This document shows positions 37,377 through 46,677 of a stretch of 64,000 nt of DNA, in pieces. Under the pieces are notes generated by a model. It searched no databases. It was not told the DNA's origin and was given only the letters and a program-made list of their open reading frames with translations. Position 1 is the first letter of the stretch, and every line of letters begins with the position of its first letter. The position numbers and the translations under genes were made by a program. This DNA comes from Emcibacter sp. (GTDB lineage Bacteria > Pseudomonadota > Alphaproteobacteria > Sphingomonadales > Emcibacteraceae): positions 1-64,000 of the forward strand of contig JAJFIQ010000006.1 in the NCBI GenBank assembly GCA_021774785.1, in the 5' to 3' direction.

Positions 37377-37763
37377 TTAAACGACTGCGGTCGCTTCAAT
37401 TTCCACCTTTGCACCATCTTCAATAAGGCCGCAAATATGGATGAGGGACATGACCGGAAATACTTTTCCCATAACCTCCTGATATACAGCACCAATTTCT
37501 TTCTGCTTATCCAGATATTCCTGTTTATGGGTCACAAACCAAGTCATCCGCACCACATGCTCCGGTCCGGCATCGCATTCTTTCAGTATGGCAAGGATAT
37601 TTAGTAATGCCTGCCTGATTTGGTCTTCCAAAGCGTCAGACACAACGATTTCATTCTCATCCCAGCCCACTTGACCTGCAACAAAGACGACATCGCCCTT
37701 TGCCTTGATTCCATTAGAATAGCCCTTGGGGCGTGGCCAGCCTGGTGGTTGTAAAATTTCCAT
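37377..37763 (-). CDS. RidA/YjgF-family protein
   Basis: This 128-residue protein has the RidA fold signature (FVAGQVGWDENE, RMTWFVTHKQEY, and the C-terminal VEIEATAVV). Family members hydrolyse reactive enamines/imines, and some act in aromatic pathways as deaminases. The usual catalytic arginine region (RxxV) is VVRMTW here. It begins 5 bases after korB and ends just before the terminator, so it is the last gene of the kor operon. Its part in that pathway is not known. Confidence 0.88.
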   Translation of the reverse strand: MEILQPPGWPRPKGYSNGIKAKGDVVFVAGQVGWDENEIVVSDALEDQIRQALLNILAILKECDAGPEHVVRMTWFVTHKQEYLDKQKEIGAVYQEVMGKVFPVMSLIHICGLIEDGAKVEIEATAVV

Positions 37764-37768
37764 TTTTC

Positions 37769-38602
37769 CTATACCTCAAATTGTTTTTGAATTTCTTCCA
37801 TGTCGCCTTTTTCATCACCGCATGAGAAACGGTAAGCTTCCCGACTGCCCCGGTAAAGAACACCTGTGTTAAAACCATCATCCGACATAAGTCGCCGTGC
37901 TGCCCGTGCAGGGTCATCCGTTTCACTAACCATCGCTTCATGCACCTGTTCTTTCCAGATCTTTTGATCCGGTCTGAACGTAACGCAGGGGCTTAATATC
38001 TGTACAAAGGAAAAACCCGGATGTTCTATGGCGTCGGCAATGACTTTTGCAGTACCTTTCACATCGCCAGAAAATGTCCGGGCAATGAAGTTTGCACCGG
38101 AAGCCAACGCAATCACAAGCGGGTGGAACGGTGACAGGCCTGTACCTCCCGGTGACAAAGCACTATCCCAGCTGGGGTCCGTAGTCGGTGAAGGCTGACC
38201 TTTGGTCATGCCATAAACTTCGTTATCCATGACAATATAAGTCATATCCGTATTACGCCGACAGGCATGAAGGAAATGATTGCCACCAATGGAAAAACCG
38301 TCCCCATCGCCACCAGCCGCAATGACCGTAAGCTCTGGTCGGGCAACCTTAACACCCGTTGCCACGGCAAGGCCGCGACCATGTATGGTATGAAAACCAT
38401 AGCTATTGGTATAGGCCGGAATCCGTGACGAACATCCAATGCCAGAAATAACGGCCGTATTTTCCGGCTTCAACTGCAATTTCGTCAAAGCCTGTGTGAT
38501 GGACAATAGAACATGATAATCACCGCAACCCGGACACCATACTGGTTTAAGTTTTGATTTATAATCACTTGCTTTAAATTTTTTCTGAATTATCTCGTTC
38601 AT
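37769..38602 (-). CDS. korB: 2-oxoacid:ferredoxin oxidoreductase beta subunit (KorB)
   Basis: This 277-residue thiamine-diphosphate-binding subunit has WCPGCGDYHVLLSI, ISGIGCSSRIP, HGRGLAVATGVKVARPEL and the ThDP motif GGDGDGFSIGGNHFLHA followed by MDNEVYGMTKGQPSPT. ATG 38602 overlaps the korA stop (ATGA) and has TTGGAG upstream. With KorA it oxidises 2-oxoglutarate (or a similar 2-oxoacid) to the CoA ester and reduces ferredoxin. In Thauera aromatica such a KorAB supplies the low-potential electrons for benzoyl-CoA reductase, which is divergently encoded here. Confidence 0.93.
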   Translation of the reverse strand: MNEIIQKKFKASDYKSKLKPVWCPGCGDYHVLLSITQALTKLQLKPENTAVISGIGCSSRIPAYTNSYGFHTIHGRGLAVATGVKVARPELTVIAAGGDGDGFSIGGNHFLHACRRNTDMTYIVMDNEVYGMTKGQPSPTTDPSWDSALSPGGTGLSPFHPLVIALASGANFIARTFSGDVKGTAKVIADAIEHPGFSFVQILSPCVTFRPDQKIWKEQVHEAMVSETDDPARAARRLMSDDGFNTGVLYRGSREAYRFSCGDEKGDMEEIQKQFEV

Positions 38603-40335
38603 TGGACGCTCCAATTCTTAATGGTGTCGACAATTTCGCCTGGCCGGACAATCAAGGGTCCGGGCCTCCGATAAGATTTTACCTCACCCGGCATATTATA
38701 ATTTGCTCTGAGTAGTTTGAGGAACTGTCCAGAATGGCTCTGTTCCACGACAAGTACTCGTTTTGCACCCATGAGTGTCTGATCAAATTGCTCTGGCACA
38801 GCCGGTGACAACAGACGCATGGCGACAAGCTTGCATGAAACTCCTTCGCCGTTCAGACGCTCAATAGCTTCCCGTACAGCATTTGTCGTTGACCCCCATG
38901 TGAGTATTACAAGTTCACAACCGTCATCACCCTCCACATCGGCCCAATGATCGCCGTAATTAAACTCGGCAACTTTTCGGTCCCGCTTATCCATCTGATC
39001 ACGATGATCTTCCATCAATGTTGATGGCAGCCCCTTGGGATTATGCTCAAGCCCATCGGCGGTATATTGCCCGCCCGGCGTGCCCGGCAGGGTCATGGGC
39101 GATACACCATCTGCTGTTACCGCATAACGCAGATAACTTTCATCCGGCTCACTTTCCACAAGACGCTGTGCCATGAAAGATATATTGGCCGGAGGATCAA
39201 TGATACTACTTGCCTGCCCCATAAACTGATCGGACAGGACGATAGCCGCCGTCTGCATGGCTTCCGCTAAATAAACACTCCACTGAGTCGTAAAAATACA
39301 ATCCTCAACCGAGGTGGCCGCCGTCACGATATGGGGCGCATCACCATGCAATCCGTATACCGCAATATTCAGATCAGTCTGTTCCGACTTGGTGGGAACC
39401 CCCGTTGACGGCCCGCCACGCATCACATTGACGATAACAACCGGCGTTTCCGACGAAACCGCAAGACCAATACCTTCCATCATTAGGGATAACCCCGGAC
39501 CGGACGTTGCGGTCAAAGATGGCCGACCACCGAATGAAGCGCCGATAGCCATATTGATGGACGCCAGTTCGTCCTCTGCCTGTACCAACGTGCCACCAAC
39601 TTTCGGCAGGTTCGGTGACATCCATTCCAATACTTCCGTCGCGGGAGTAATGGGATAGGCCGCTACAAAGCGGATACCGCCACGCAATGCACCAAATCCG
39701 GCTGCCTGATTACCACTAATCAGCCAACGGTCTTTTTTATCATCTGAAGGAGAAACAGTAACCGGAGACGTTATGCCCCCCGCCGCATCATATCCGGCAC
39801 TCACCGCTTCACGGCTTGCTTTCACTGCTGCATCGCCTTTTTTACCAAGTTTCTTGGCTATGATTTTATTTATAGGCTCTTCGTCAAGACCAATCAAGGA
39901 CGCGACAAGACCCAGAATAACCATATTGGCCCGACCGCCCTCAACAGATGCAGCGAGTTCACCGATGGGAACCTCAACTATTCGTGCGCCTGAATCGGTA
40001 AGAATTTCAGGAATATCACCCGTTGCCGGATCGGTAATAATAAGGCTGTCAGCCCCTAACGGAACTTCCCCGGCAAAGCGCTCTGCCCCCTTCCAGTCCA
40101 CCGCGACAAGAATATCAAATGTATCATCCACACAATGAACCGGTTTGCCTGACAGACGAAGTAAGGCTGCCGCCTCACCGCCACGTATTTGCGGACCAAC
40201 GGTCCGGGTCATCAGACCATACAAGCCCGCCTTGGTCGCGGCTTCCAGCATCATATTTCCAGACGTCATCACGCCGGCGCCACCACTTCCGACCATTGCC
40301 ACTGATACAGAAGTATTTTGATCTCCATCGGTCAT
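38599..40335 (-). CDS. korA: 2-oxoacid:ferredoxin oxidoreductase gamma-alpha fusion subunit (KorA)
   Basis: This 578-residue protein has an N-terminal gamma domain (residues 1-190; VGSGGAGVMTSGNMMLEAATKAG, RGGEAAALLRLS) fused to the alpha domain (from about 205: GNQAAGFGALRGG, AYPITPATEVLEWM, EDELASINMAIGASFGG), ending in an LRANYNMPGEV-type tail. This fusion is typical of the KorAB class. AAAGGA precedes the ATG. It is the first gene of korA-korB-ridA, divergent from oah-bcrCBAD with a 214-base shared promoter region. A phenylglyoxylate-type substrate cannot be excluded, but that enzyme normally has five subunits. Confidence 0.93.
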   Translation of the reverse strand: MTDGDQNTSVSVAMVGSGGAGVMTSGNMMLEAATKAGLYGLMTRTVGPQIRGGEAAALLRLSGKPVHCVDDTFDILVAVDWKGAERFAGEVPLGADSLIITDPATGDIPEILTDSGARIVEVPIGELAASVEGGRANMVILGLVASLIGLDEEPINKIIAKKLGKKGDAAVKASREAVSAGYDAAGGITSPVTVSPSDDKKDRWLISGNQAAGFGALRGGIRFVAAYPITPATEVLEWMSPNLPKVGGTLVQAEDELASINMAIGASFGGRPSLTATSGPGLSLMMEGIGLAVSSETPVVIVNVMRGGPSTGVPTKSEQTDLNIAVYGLHGDAPHIVTAATSVEDCIFTTQWSVYLAEAMQTAAIVLSDQFMGQASSIIDPPANISFMAQRLVESEPDESYLRYAVTADGVSPMTLPGTPGGQYTADGLEHNPKGLPSTLMEDHRDQMDKRDRKVAEFNYGDHWADVEGDDGCELVILTWGSTTNAVREAIERLNGEGVSCKLVAMRLLSPAVPEQFDQTLMGAKRVLVVEQSHSGQFLKLLRANYNMPGEVKSYRRPGPLIVRPGEIVDTIKNWSVQ

Positions 40336-40383
40336 ATAAATATTCCTTTTCTTCGCTTCATCCGTAAATCAGGTCAAATATTA

Positions 40384-40397
40384 TTTTTAGCTTAAAA
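40384..40397. promoter_or_regulatory. TTTTTAGCTTAAAA in the kor/oah divergent promoter
   Basis: 13 of 14 match to the palindrome at 27759-27772; 49 bases before the korA start and 153 before oah. Candidate common operator. Confidence 0.45.
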
Positions 40398-40439
40398 TAT
40401 TTTTTAACATTTGTTATATCAGCACTTGACCTTTAATTC

Positions 40440-40452
40440 GGTATTGTGGTAC
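40440..40452. promoter_or_regulatory. GGTATTGTGGTAC motif upstream of oah-bcr operon
   Basis: Fits GGTAYTGTRRTRC, also seen before the hemerythrin gene (48448-48460) and the DUF2249/GNAT divergent promoter (50389-50401). The core is a palindrome of half-site GTAYYR. It is 98 bases before the oah ATG. Confidence 0.45.
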
Positions 40453-40549
40453 TTAATTACTACTTTAATGAGTCTTTGCCTCTTCGTCAACTTGAAAAAC
40501 AGATAAAAAGAGGTAAGACCTAAAACAAAGAATAAAGGAGCCTTTAGGT

Positions 40550-41662
40550 ATGTCACCCACTGATCTGGTTAATCATAATCTGGTAAGCGAAATTACCGCA
40601 GAGGGGATTAACATTGAAAAACGCCCTGCCAAAACATCTGATGGTCAAGTGGTCGATGGCCTCTATAACTATTGGATCATTCTGGATAATCCCGCCCAAT
40701 ATAACTCCTACACTACTGAAATGGTAAAAGCTGTGATCCTCGCCTTCCGTGAAGCCAGCGCATCACGCGACGTGGTGGCGGTCGTTTTCACAGGATCTGG
40801 TGACAAGGCTTTCTGTACGGGTGGTAATACAAAGGAATATGCTGAATATTATGCCGGCAACCCACAGGAATACCGCCAGTATATGCGCCTTTTTAATGAT
40901 ATGGTTTCAGCCATTCTGGGCTGTGACAAACCGGTTATATGTCGTGTGAATGGCATGCGTATAGGTGGCGGTCAGGAAATTGGCATGGCATGCGATTTCT
41001 CCATCACCCATGATTTGGCAAAATTTGGTCAAGCCGGACCAAAACATGGTTCAGCCCCTATCGGTGGTGCCACAGACTTTCTGCCCATCATGATTGGCTG
41101 CGAGCAAGCCATGGTTTCCGGCACCCTGTGCGAGCCTTGGTCTGCTCATAAGGCCTACCGTATGGGTATTGTGGCTGACATTGTCCCTGCCCTGAAGATA
41201 GACGGTGAATTTGTTGCCAACCCACTGGTCATTACGGATCAATATCTGGATGGCTACGGCAAGATCGTTTTGGGTGAATCAAAATCAGGCGACGCGCTGG
41301 CCGACGGCAAGACAGCCCTTAAATCAGGTGAAGTTGACCTGAGTCTGCTGGATGCCAAGGTCGAAGAATTTTGCGCAAAATTCGTTACCACCTTCCCCGA
41401 CTGCATGACCAAAACACTGGAAGAATTACGCAAGCCGAAAATTGACGCATGGAACGCCAATAAGGAAAATTCCCGTGCTTGGCTAGCCCTTAACATGATG
41501 ACGGAAGCCAGAGCTGGATTCCGTGCTTTTAATGAACCCGTTGGGCGAGATCGCGAGATTGATTTCGTCGCACTGCGTCAAGCATTGGCTAATGGACAGC
41601 CTTGGACTTCTGAATTCACGGAAAGCCTGATGCCCGCATCCAGAGCAAATAAGGAGACATAA
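40550..41662 (+). CDS. oah: 6-oxocyclohex-1-ene-1-carbonyl-CoA hydrolase (Oah)
   Basis: This 370-residue member of the crotonase superfamily matches the Oah/BzdY/BamA ring-opening hydrolases in length and motifs: AVVFTGSGDKAFCTGGNTKEYAEYY, CRVNGMRIGGGQEIGMACDF and FGQAGPKHGSAPIGGATDFLP. It adds two waters to 6-oxocyclohex-1-ene-1-carbonyl-CoA and opens the ring to 3-hydroxypimelyl-CoA in the cytoplasm. AAGGAG lies before the ATG. It is the first gene of the bcr operon, 3 bases from bcrC. Dch and Had, which make its substrate, are not in the window. Confidence 0.9.
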   Translation: MSPTDLVNHNLVSEITAEGINIEKRPAKTSDGQVVDGLYNYWIILDNPAQYNSYTTEMVKAVILAFREASASRDVVAVVFTGSGDKAFCTGGNTKEYAEYYAGNPQEYRQYMRLFNDMVSAILGCDKPVICRVNGMRIGGGQEIGMACDFSITHDLAKFGQAGPKHGSAPIGGATDFLPIMIGCEQAMVSGTLCEPWSAHKAYRMGIVADIVPALKIDGEFVANPLVITDQYLDGYGKIVLGESKSGDALADGKTALKSGEVDLSLLDAKVEEFCAKFVTTFPDCMTKTLEELRKPKIDAWNANKENSRAWLALNMMTEARAGFRAFNEPVGRDREIDFVALRQALANGQPWTSEFTESLMPASRANKET

Positions 41663-41665
41663 GAT

Positions 41666-42829
41666 ATGGCAACCAGAGTAGATATTATAGACCACTGTCA
41701 GGCGCTTTACGATGACATGAATTTCACCGCCGCACGCGAGTGGAAAGATGCCAAAGAAGGCCGCCATGTCATTGGCTTCATGCCCATGTATGTACCGCGC
41801 GAGATCATTCATGCCGCTGGTATGATGCCGCTTGGTATTCTGGGTGGTGGCGACCAGTTGGAAGTTATTCAGGGCGATGCCTATTACCAAAGCTATATCT
41901 GCCGTATTCCACGCTCCACAATTGAGCTGCTGCTTACTGACCGTCTGGATTTTGTCGATGGTATGCTTTTCCCCAGCATTTGCGATGTGATCCGCAACCT
42001 CTCTGGCATGTGGAAGCTGCTCCGGCCCGATGTTTATTCCCATTATTTCGATGTGCCGCAAAACTATATGAAAGAGGTTGGCGGTGAATTCTATATGCAT
42101 GAGCTTAATGTACTCCGGCATGATCTGGAAAAGATTGGCGGTGTCACGGTCACTGATGAAGATCTGAGGAATTCCATCGCGGTTTATAATGAAAACCGTC
42201 GGCTTACCCGCGAACTTTATAAATTCCGCTCAGACAAGCCCTGGCTTGCCCCGTCTTCTGAAGTCTACCTTATCAACCGTGCTGGCATGTTAATCCCGGT
42301 AGAAGACCATAATCAGTTGATCATAGACTATATCGAAGCCGTTTCAGCAGAAGATCGTCCGAAACGTGATAACAGCCGTGTCGTTATCTCCGGCTCCTTC
42401 TGTGAGCAACCCCCCCTTAACCTGATCAAATCCATCGAGATGTCAGGCTGTTATGTGGTGGATGATGATTATATGCTGGTTAACCGCTGGTTTACTAAAC
42501 CCGTGCCCACAGATGGCGATCCTATTCAGGCTCTGTCCTATACCTTCCTTGAAGCATCAGTCAAAATGCCGTCCTGCTTTGAGCCGGATGAGGACATTAA
42601 AGGTCTGTTCCTGGTGGATACCGTCAAAGAAAATAATGCCGAAGGCGTTATCTTTGCCGCGACCAGCTTCTGCGATCCGGCCCTGCTGGAACGGCCCATC
42701 CTTCAGGATGTTCTGAATGATGCAGATATTCCTCACATCAGCTTCAAATATGCTGAAAACACCGGGCAGATGCAGCCCATCCGTGAACAGGCAGGAACAT
42801 TTGCCGATTCGATCAAACTTTGGAGTTAA
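41666..42829 (+). CDS. bcrC: Benzoyl-CoA reductase subunit C
   Basis: This 387-residue protein of the 2-hydroxyglutaryl-CoA dehydratase D/BcrC family has GFMPMYVPREIIHAAGMMPLGI, CRIPRSTIELLL and FPSICDVIRN. With BcrB it forms the benzoyl-CoA-binding module carrying a [4Fe-4S] cluster. Length equals the Thauera-type subunit (about 385) rather than BzdO. It follows oah after 3 bases and precedes bcrB by 4 bases. Confidence 0.93.
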   Translation: MATRVDIIDHCQALYDDMNFTAAREWKDAKEGRHVIGFMPMYVPREIIHAAGMMPLGILGGGDQLEVIQGDAYYQSYICRIPRSTIELLLTDRLDFVDGMLFPSICDVIRNLSGMWKLLRPDVYSHYFDVPQNYMKEVGGEFYMHELNVLRHDLEKIGGVTVTDEDLRNSIAVYNENRRLTRELYKFRSDKPWLAPSSEVYLINRAGMLIPVEDHNQLIIDYIEAVSAEDRPKRDNSRVVISGSFCEQPPLNLIKSIEMSGCYVVDDDYMLVNRWFTKPVPTDGDPIQALSYTFLEASVKMPSCFEPDEDIKGLFLVDTVKENNAEGVIFAATSFCDPALLERPILQDVLNDADIPHISFKYAENTGQMQPIREQAGTFADSIKLWS

Positions 42830-42833
42830 TGAC

Positions 42834-44129
42834 ATGAACGCACCACAAAGAAAACCATCTACCGACGTTCAAAAAGATGCCTCTATGGCCAAACAAAAGG
42901 CCATGATCGACGGCAACTTTGACCGCCTTGGTAATGTTAAAAATTCCGGTGAAAAAGTATCCTATACCTTTGTCCCGGGCAACCTGAATGAATTGATCAT
43001 GTGTTTCGACATGGTCGGTAACTATCCTGAGATTAACGCCATTCAGAACGGTCTTCGCAAGAAGTCCGGCGGCATGATAATGGAAGCTGAAAAATGGGGC
43101 CATTCCGAAGATGTCTGTACCTATGTTAAAGCAGACGTAGGCATGATGCGCAAAGGCAATGTTGGCCCCACAGGACAACCGATCCCAGAACCGGATATTC
43201 TAATGCTCAGCTATACGGGTTGTTATACTTTCCTGAAGTGGTTTGAACTTCTGCGTCATGACTATAAATGTGAAACCGCTATGCTCCATGTGCCTTACAC
43301 TGGCGACGGTGAAATCACCCAAAGCATGATTCAATATGTAGTCAAACAGTTGAAAGAGGAAGTTATCCCAAAATATGAGAAAGTCAGTGGTGTTAAATTT
43401 GACATTGACCTGCTTCGGGAAAATCTGGCCCATTCCGCCAAAGCTGAAGATGATTTTGTCTGGGTCCTGGAATCAGCCAAGAATAAACCCTCCCCCATTG
43501 ATGCCTATTTTGGCGGCATCTATTACATCGGCCCCATCTTCACCGCCTTCCGCGGCACGGATCTGGCGGTGGATTATTACAAGACCCTGCGGGCGGAAAT
43601 TGAAGAACGTATCCGCAAAGGTCAGGGGCCGATCACACCCGAAGGGGAAATGAAGAACGAAAAATACCGTATCGTAACCGAAGGCCCGCCTAACTACACC
43701 AGCATGCGCGAATTCTGGAAAATGTTCTACGATGAAGGCGCGGTTGTTGTGGCAAGTACCTATACCAAGGTGGGTGGGACATATGATTTTGGCTTCCGCC
43801 ATGATCCGTCACGGCCGCTGGAAAGCCTGGCTGAATATTGCATGCATTGTTACACAAACCGTAACTTACCAGAGCGGACACGGATGCTGGAAAGCTATAT
43901 CAATGACTATGAAGCTGACGGATTACTGATCAATTCCATCAAAAGCTGTAACAGCTTTGCCGCCGGTGAATTAATGATGATGCGCGAAGTTGAAAAACGC
44001 ACTGGCAAGCCAGCCGCTTTTGTTGAAACCGACCTTGTTGATCCGCGCTATTTCTCCGCTGCGAACGTCAAGAACCGACTGGAAAGCTATTTCCAGATGA
44101 TCGATCAAAAACGTCGTGCGGGCGTATAG
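42834..44129 (+). CDS. bcrB: Benzoyl-CoA reductase subunit B
   Basis: This 431-residue subunit pairs with BcrC. The recognisable segment LSYTGCYTFLKWFELLRHDY, a conserved GGIYYIGPIF block and IKSCNSFAAGELMMMREVEK supply the cluster- and substrate-binding cysteines. ATG 42834, four bases after the bcrC stop, is chosen; an in-frame upstream start would run inside bcrC. Length matches Thauera BcrB. The enzyme reduces benzoyl-CoA to cyclohexa-1,5-diene-1-carbonyl-CoA. Confidence 0.93.
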   Translation: MNAPQRKPSTDVQKDASMAKQKAMIDGNFDRLGNVKNSGEKVSYTFVPGNLNELIMCFDMVGNYPEINAIQNGLRKKSGGMIMEAEKWGHSEDVCTYVKADVGMMRKGNVGPTGQPIPEPDILMLSYTGCYTFLKWFELLRHDYKCETAMLHVPYTGDGEITQSMIQYVVKQLKEEVIPKYEKVSGVKFDIDLLRENLAHSAKAEDDFVWVLESAKNKPSPIDAYFGGIYYIGPIFTAFRGTDLAVDYYKTLRAEIEERIRKGQGPITPEGEMKNEKYRIVTEGPPNYTSMREFWKMFYDEGAVVVASTYTKVGGTYDFGFRHDPSRPLESLAEYCMHCYTNRNLPERTRMLESYINDYEADGLLINSIKSCNSFAAGELMMMREVEKRTGKPAAFVETDLVDPRYFSAANVKNRLESYFQMIDQKRRAGV

Positions 44130-44144
44130 GAAAAGGATAGATAA

Positions 44145-45461
44145 ATGAAATGTTTTATTGGAATTGACCTCGGCTCGACAACCACCAAAGCGGTTATCAT
44201 GACTGAGGATAAAAAAATCATCGGACGTGGCATCACTAACTCCCGCTCGAACTATGATACGGCGAGCCGCGTGGCTAAACAGGAAGCCATGATTGACGCC
44301 CGATTTACGCTATTACGTCAAAATCTGGACGGCAATGAGAAGCTGGGTGACAAGCAGGATGAATTTCTGGATGATCTAGAACGCAATTTTCGCCGTGAGC
44401 AGTTCGTAGAACAGCTGGACGACCTGAAGGCCACCTGCATTCGTAGTTCCGAAGGGGAAAGATTTGACGAAGTCCGTGAAAAACTGAATGAAGTATTGGA
44501 TAAAGTATTCATCCAGTTGCGCGAAGAATCTCTGGCCCTTTATGCCAAGGGTGCGACACGCAAATCTGATTTCTTCCGCGATATTGCGGGCGGTCGTTTC
44601 CTGACATTGTCTGAGGAAATTTCCAAGGAAGTTGGTATCAAATATGATTTTGCTCTCAATGTTTATGACAAATCCATCATTGAGGTGGAAAACCGACCAC
44701 CTGCGGGTAATCTGGAGGGTAAGTTCCTTGATGGTTTACGGAACCTGACCATCGAATCTCCTGAACTTGGCATTACCTTTGAAGATGTGCAGGGCCCTGT
44801 GAAAGATGCCCTTGCCATTGATCTGGAAGAAACATTTGTCGTCGGCACCGGTTACGGGCGTGTTCGTCTTCCCTTCCCGAAAGAACATATCCGTTCTGAA
44901 ATTCTCTGTCATGGGTTGGGCGCACATATGATGTATCCTGGCACCCGTACAGTGCTTGATATCGGCGGGCAGGATACCAAATCCATTCAGGTTGACCCCA
45001 AAGGTGTTGTGGATAATTTTCAGATGAATGACCGCTGTGCGGCAGGCTGTGGCCGGTATCTTGGTTATATCGCCGATGAAATGAACATGGGTCTGCATGA
45101 ACTTGGCCCCATCGCCATGAAATCGACCAAGGCGGTTAAGATTAACTCGACCTGTACCGTATTTGCCGGTGCTGAGCTACGCGACAGACTGGCACTGGGT
45201 GAAAAGCGCGAAGATATTCTGGCCGGACTTCATCGGTCTATCATCCTGCGCGCCATGTCAATCATTGCGCGTTCCGGCGGCATTCGTGATCAGTTCACCT
45301 TTACCGGGGGCGTTGCCAAAAATGAAGCGGCTGTGAAAGCCCTTCGTGAATTGGTGAAAGAAAATTACGGCGACGTAGTCATCAATATTGACCCTGATTC
45401 AATTTACACTGGTGCGCTGGGTGGTTCTGAATTCGCCCGCCGGGCCGTAATGGAGGCTTAA
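44145..45461 (+). CDS. bcrA: Benzoyl-CoA reductase ATPase subunit A
   Basis: This 438-residue ASKHA-fold ATPase of the BadF/BadG/BcrA/BcrD family has phosphate motif [13 protein letters not shown] and [10 protein letters not shown]. Cysteines that ligate the [4Fe-4S] cluster shared with BcrD are C298 (DRCAAGCG) and C337 ([12 protein letters not shown]). Compared with BcrD there is an extra helical insertion at about residues 55-130, as in Thauera-type BcrA and unlike Azoarcus BzdP/Q. It couples ATP hydrolysis to electron transfer from ferredoxin to BcrBC. Confidence 0.95.
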   Translation: MKCFIGIDLGSTTTKAVIMTEDKKIIGRGITNSRSNYDTASRVAKQEAMIDARFTLLRQNLDGNEKLGDKQDEFLDDLERNFRREQFVEQLDDLKATCIRSSEGERFDEVREKLNEVLDKVFIQLREESLALYAKGATRKSDFFRDIAGGRFLTLSEEISKEVGIKYDFALNVYDKSIIEVENRPPAGNLEGKFLDGLRNLTIESPELGITFEDVQGPVKDALAIDLEETFVVGTGYGRVRLPFPKEHIRSEILCHGLGAHMMYPGTRTVLDIGGQDTKSIQVDPKGVVDNFQMNDRCAAGCGRYLGYIADEMNMGLHELGPIAMKSTKAVKINSTCTVFAGAELRDRLALGEKREDILAGLHRSIILRAMSIIARSGGIRDQFTFTGGVAKNEAAVKALRELVKENYGDVVINIDPDSIYTGALGGSEFARRAVMEA

Positions 45462-45462
45462 A

Positions 45463-46305
45463 ATGGCATTAACAATTGGAATTGACGTTGGAACGGGGGC
45501 TGTAAAAACAGCTTTATTCGAAATCAACGGTGATAAGATCAACTGGATTGATAAGCAAACCGACAGGATCAGAAACCGCGAGCCTTTTATGCTTGCCGAA
45601 GCTGCTTTTGACTATCTGCTGGAACAAAACGGTTATACTCGTGACGATATTGATTATGTGGCGACAACCGGCGATGCGGAAAATATTCCCTATTCCACGG
45701 GCCATTTCTATTCCATGACCACCCATGCCCGTGGGGCACTCTACCTTAACCCCGACGCGCGTTCCCTAATGGATATTGGCGCCCTGAACGGTAAAGCCAT
45801 AAGCATGGATGAAAAGGGCAAGGTACTGAAATATAAAATGACCAGTCAATGTGCTTCCGGTTCCGGACAGTTCCTTGAAAATATCGCGCGATATCTTGGC
45901 ATTGGTCAGGATGAGATTGGTGAGCTGAGCCAAAAAGCGGATGACCCAGAGGTCGTATCCGGCATTTGTGCCGTGCTGGCCGAAACCGATGTGATCAATA
46001 TGGTTTCCCGTAGTATTTCAGCGGAAAATATCCTTAAAGGTATCCATATCTCCATGGCGGCGCGCCTTATCAAACTGCTAAAATCCCTGAAAGTAAGGGA
46101 TGGTGTTGTGATGTGTACAGGTGGCCTTGCTCTTGACAGTGGGCTGGTTCTGGCTCTAAATGAAGCCATGGCAAAAAACAAGATGGATATGCCTGTAGTG
46201 TCCCATGAGGATTCCATATATGCGGGTGCCATTGGTGCCGCCATTTGGGGTGCTTTCAGACATGAAAAACTGGCACAGCTAGATAAAATGGCAGAAGCAT
46301 CCTAA
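45463..46305 (+). CDS. bcrD: Benzoyl-CoA reductase ATPase subunit D
   Basis: This 280-residue smaller ASKHA ATPase partners BcrA. The P-loop is TIGIDVGTGAVKTALFE; the cluster cysteines are C130 (SQCASGSGQFLE) and C169 (GICAVLAETDVINM). The C-terminus contains TGGLALDSGLV and EDSIYAGAIGAAIWG. It begins one base after the bcrA stop. Size is that of Thauera BcrD. Confidence 0.95.
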   Translation: MALTIGIDVGTGAVKTALFEINGDKINWIDKQTDRIRNREPFMLAEAAFDYLLEQNGYTRDDIDYVATTGDAENIPYSTGHFYSMTTHARGALYLNPDARSLMDIGALNGKAISMDEKGKVLKYKMTSQCASGSGQFLENIARYLGIGQDEIGELSQKADDPEVVSGICAVLAETDVINMVSRSISAENILKGIHISMAARLIKLLKSLKVRDGVVMCTGGLALDSGLVLALNEAMAKNKMDMPVVSHEDSIYAGAIGAAIWGAFRHEKLAQLDKMAEAS

Positions 46306-46349
46306 ATTGAATTAAACGAGAGTGAAGTATAAAGAAAAGGAACAATATC

Positions 46350-46592
46350 ATGGCTTTAATGATCATAGATGCCTGTACAGCTTGCGATGCTTGCGAACCG
46401 GTATGCCCCAACGAGGCTATTAAAGAGGGTGATCCAATGTATGTTATCGATCCCTTCAAATGTACCGAATGTGTCGGTGCGGATGATGAACCGCAATGCA
46501 AGCTTGTTTGCCCGGAAGAATGTATCGTCCCCAACCCCGATTTCGTGGAAAGCGAAGACGAACTTCAAGCAAAATATGATGCGTTGGATTAA
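46350..46592 (+). CDS. 2[4Fe-4S] ferredoxin, Alvin type, electron donor to BCR
   Basis: This 80-residue ferredoxin has a first motif CTACDACEPVCP, a second motif with the expanded loop CTECVGADDEPQCKLVCP, and a C-terminal helical extension of about 20 residues. This loop and tail define the low-potential Alvin-type ferredoxins that feed Thauera benzoyl-CoA reductase. It would be reduced by KorAB. It lies 44 bases after bcrD with AAAGGA upstream of the ATG. Confidence 0.93.
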   Translation: MALMIIDACTACDACEPVCPNEAIKEGDPMYVIDPFKCTECVGADDEPQCKLVCPEECIVPNPDFVESEDELQAKYDALD

Positions 46593-46677
46593 CAGATAAT
46601 CCCTCTGGAAAGTTACTAATTATAAAGGTTTTTTATCTATATCTAATATATGCAGTTGAAAATCAGGAGTATGATTA

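Noticed and set aside
40400-40549. FNR/FixK-type box (TTGAT-N4-ATCAA) for the bcr operon
   Set aside because: TTGACC at 40426 has no matching second half; no convincing FNR box found there or before the Pad-like operon.
42717-42833. Extended N-terminus for BcrB
   Set aside because: It would overlap bcrC by over 100 bases; the ATG at 42834 just after the bcrC stop gives the family's normal length.
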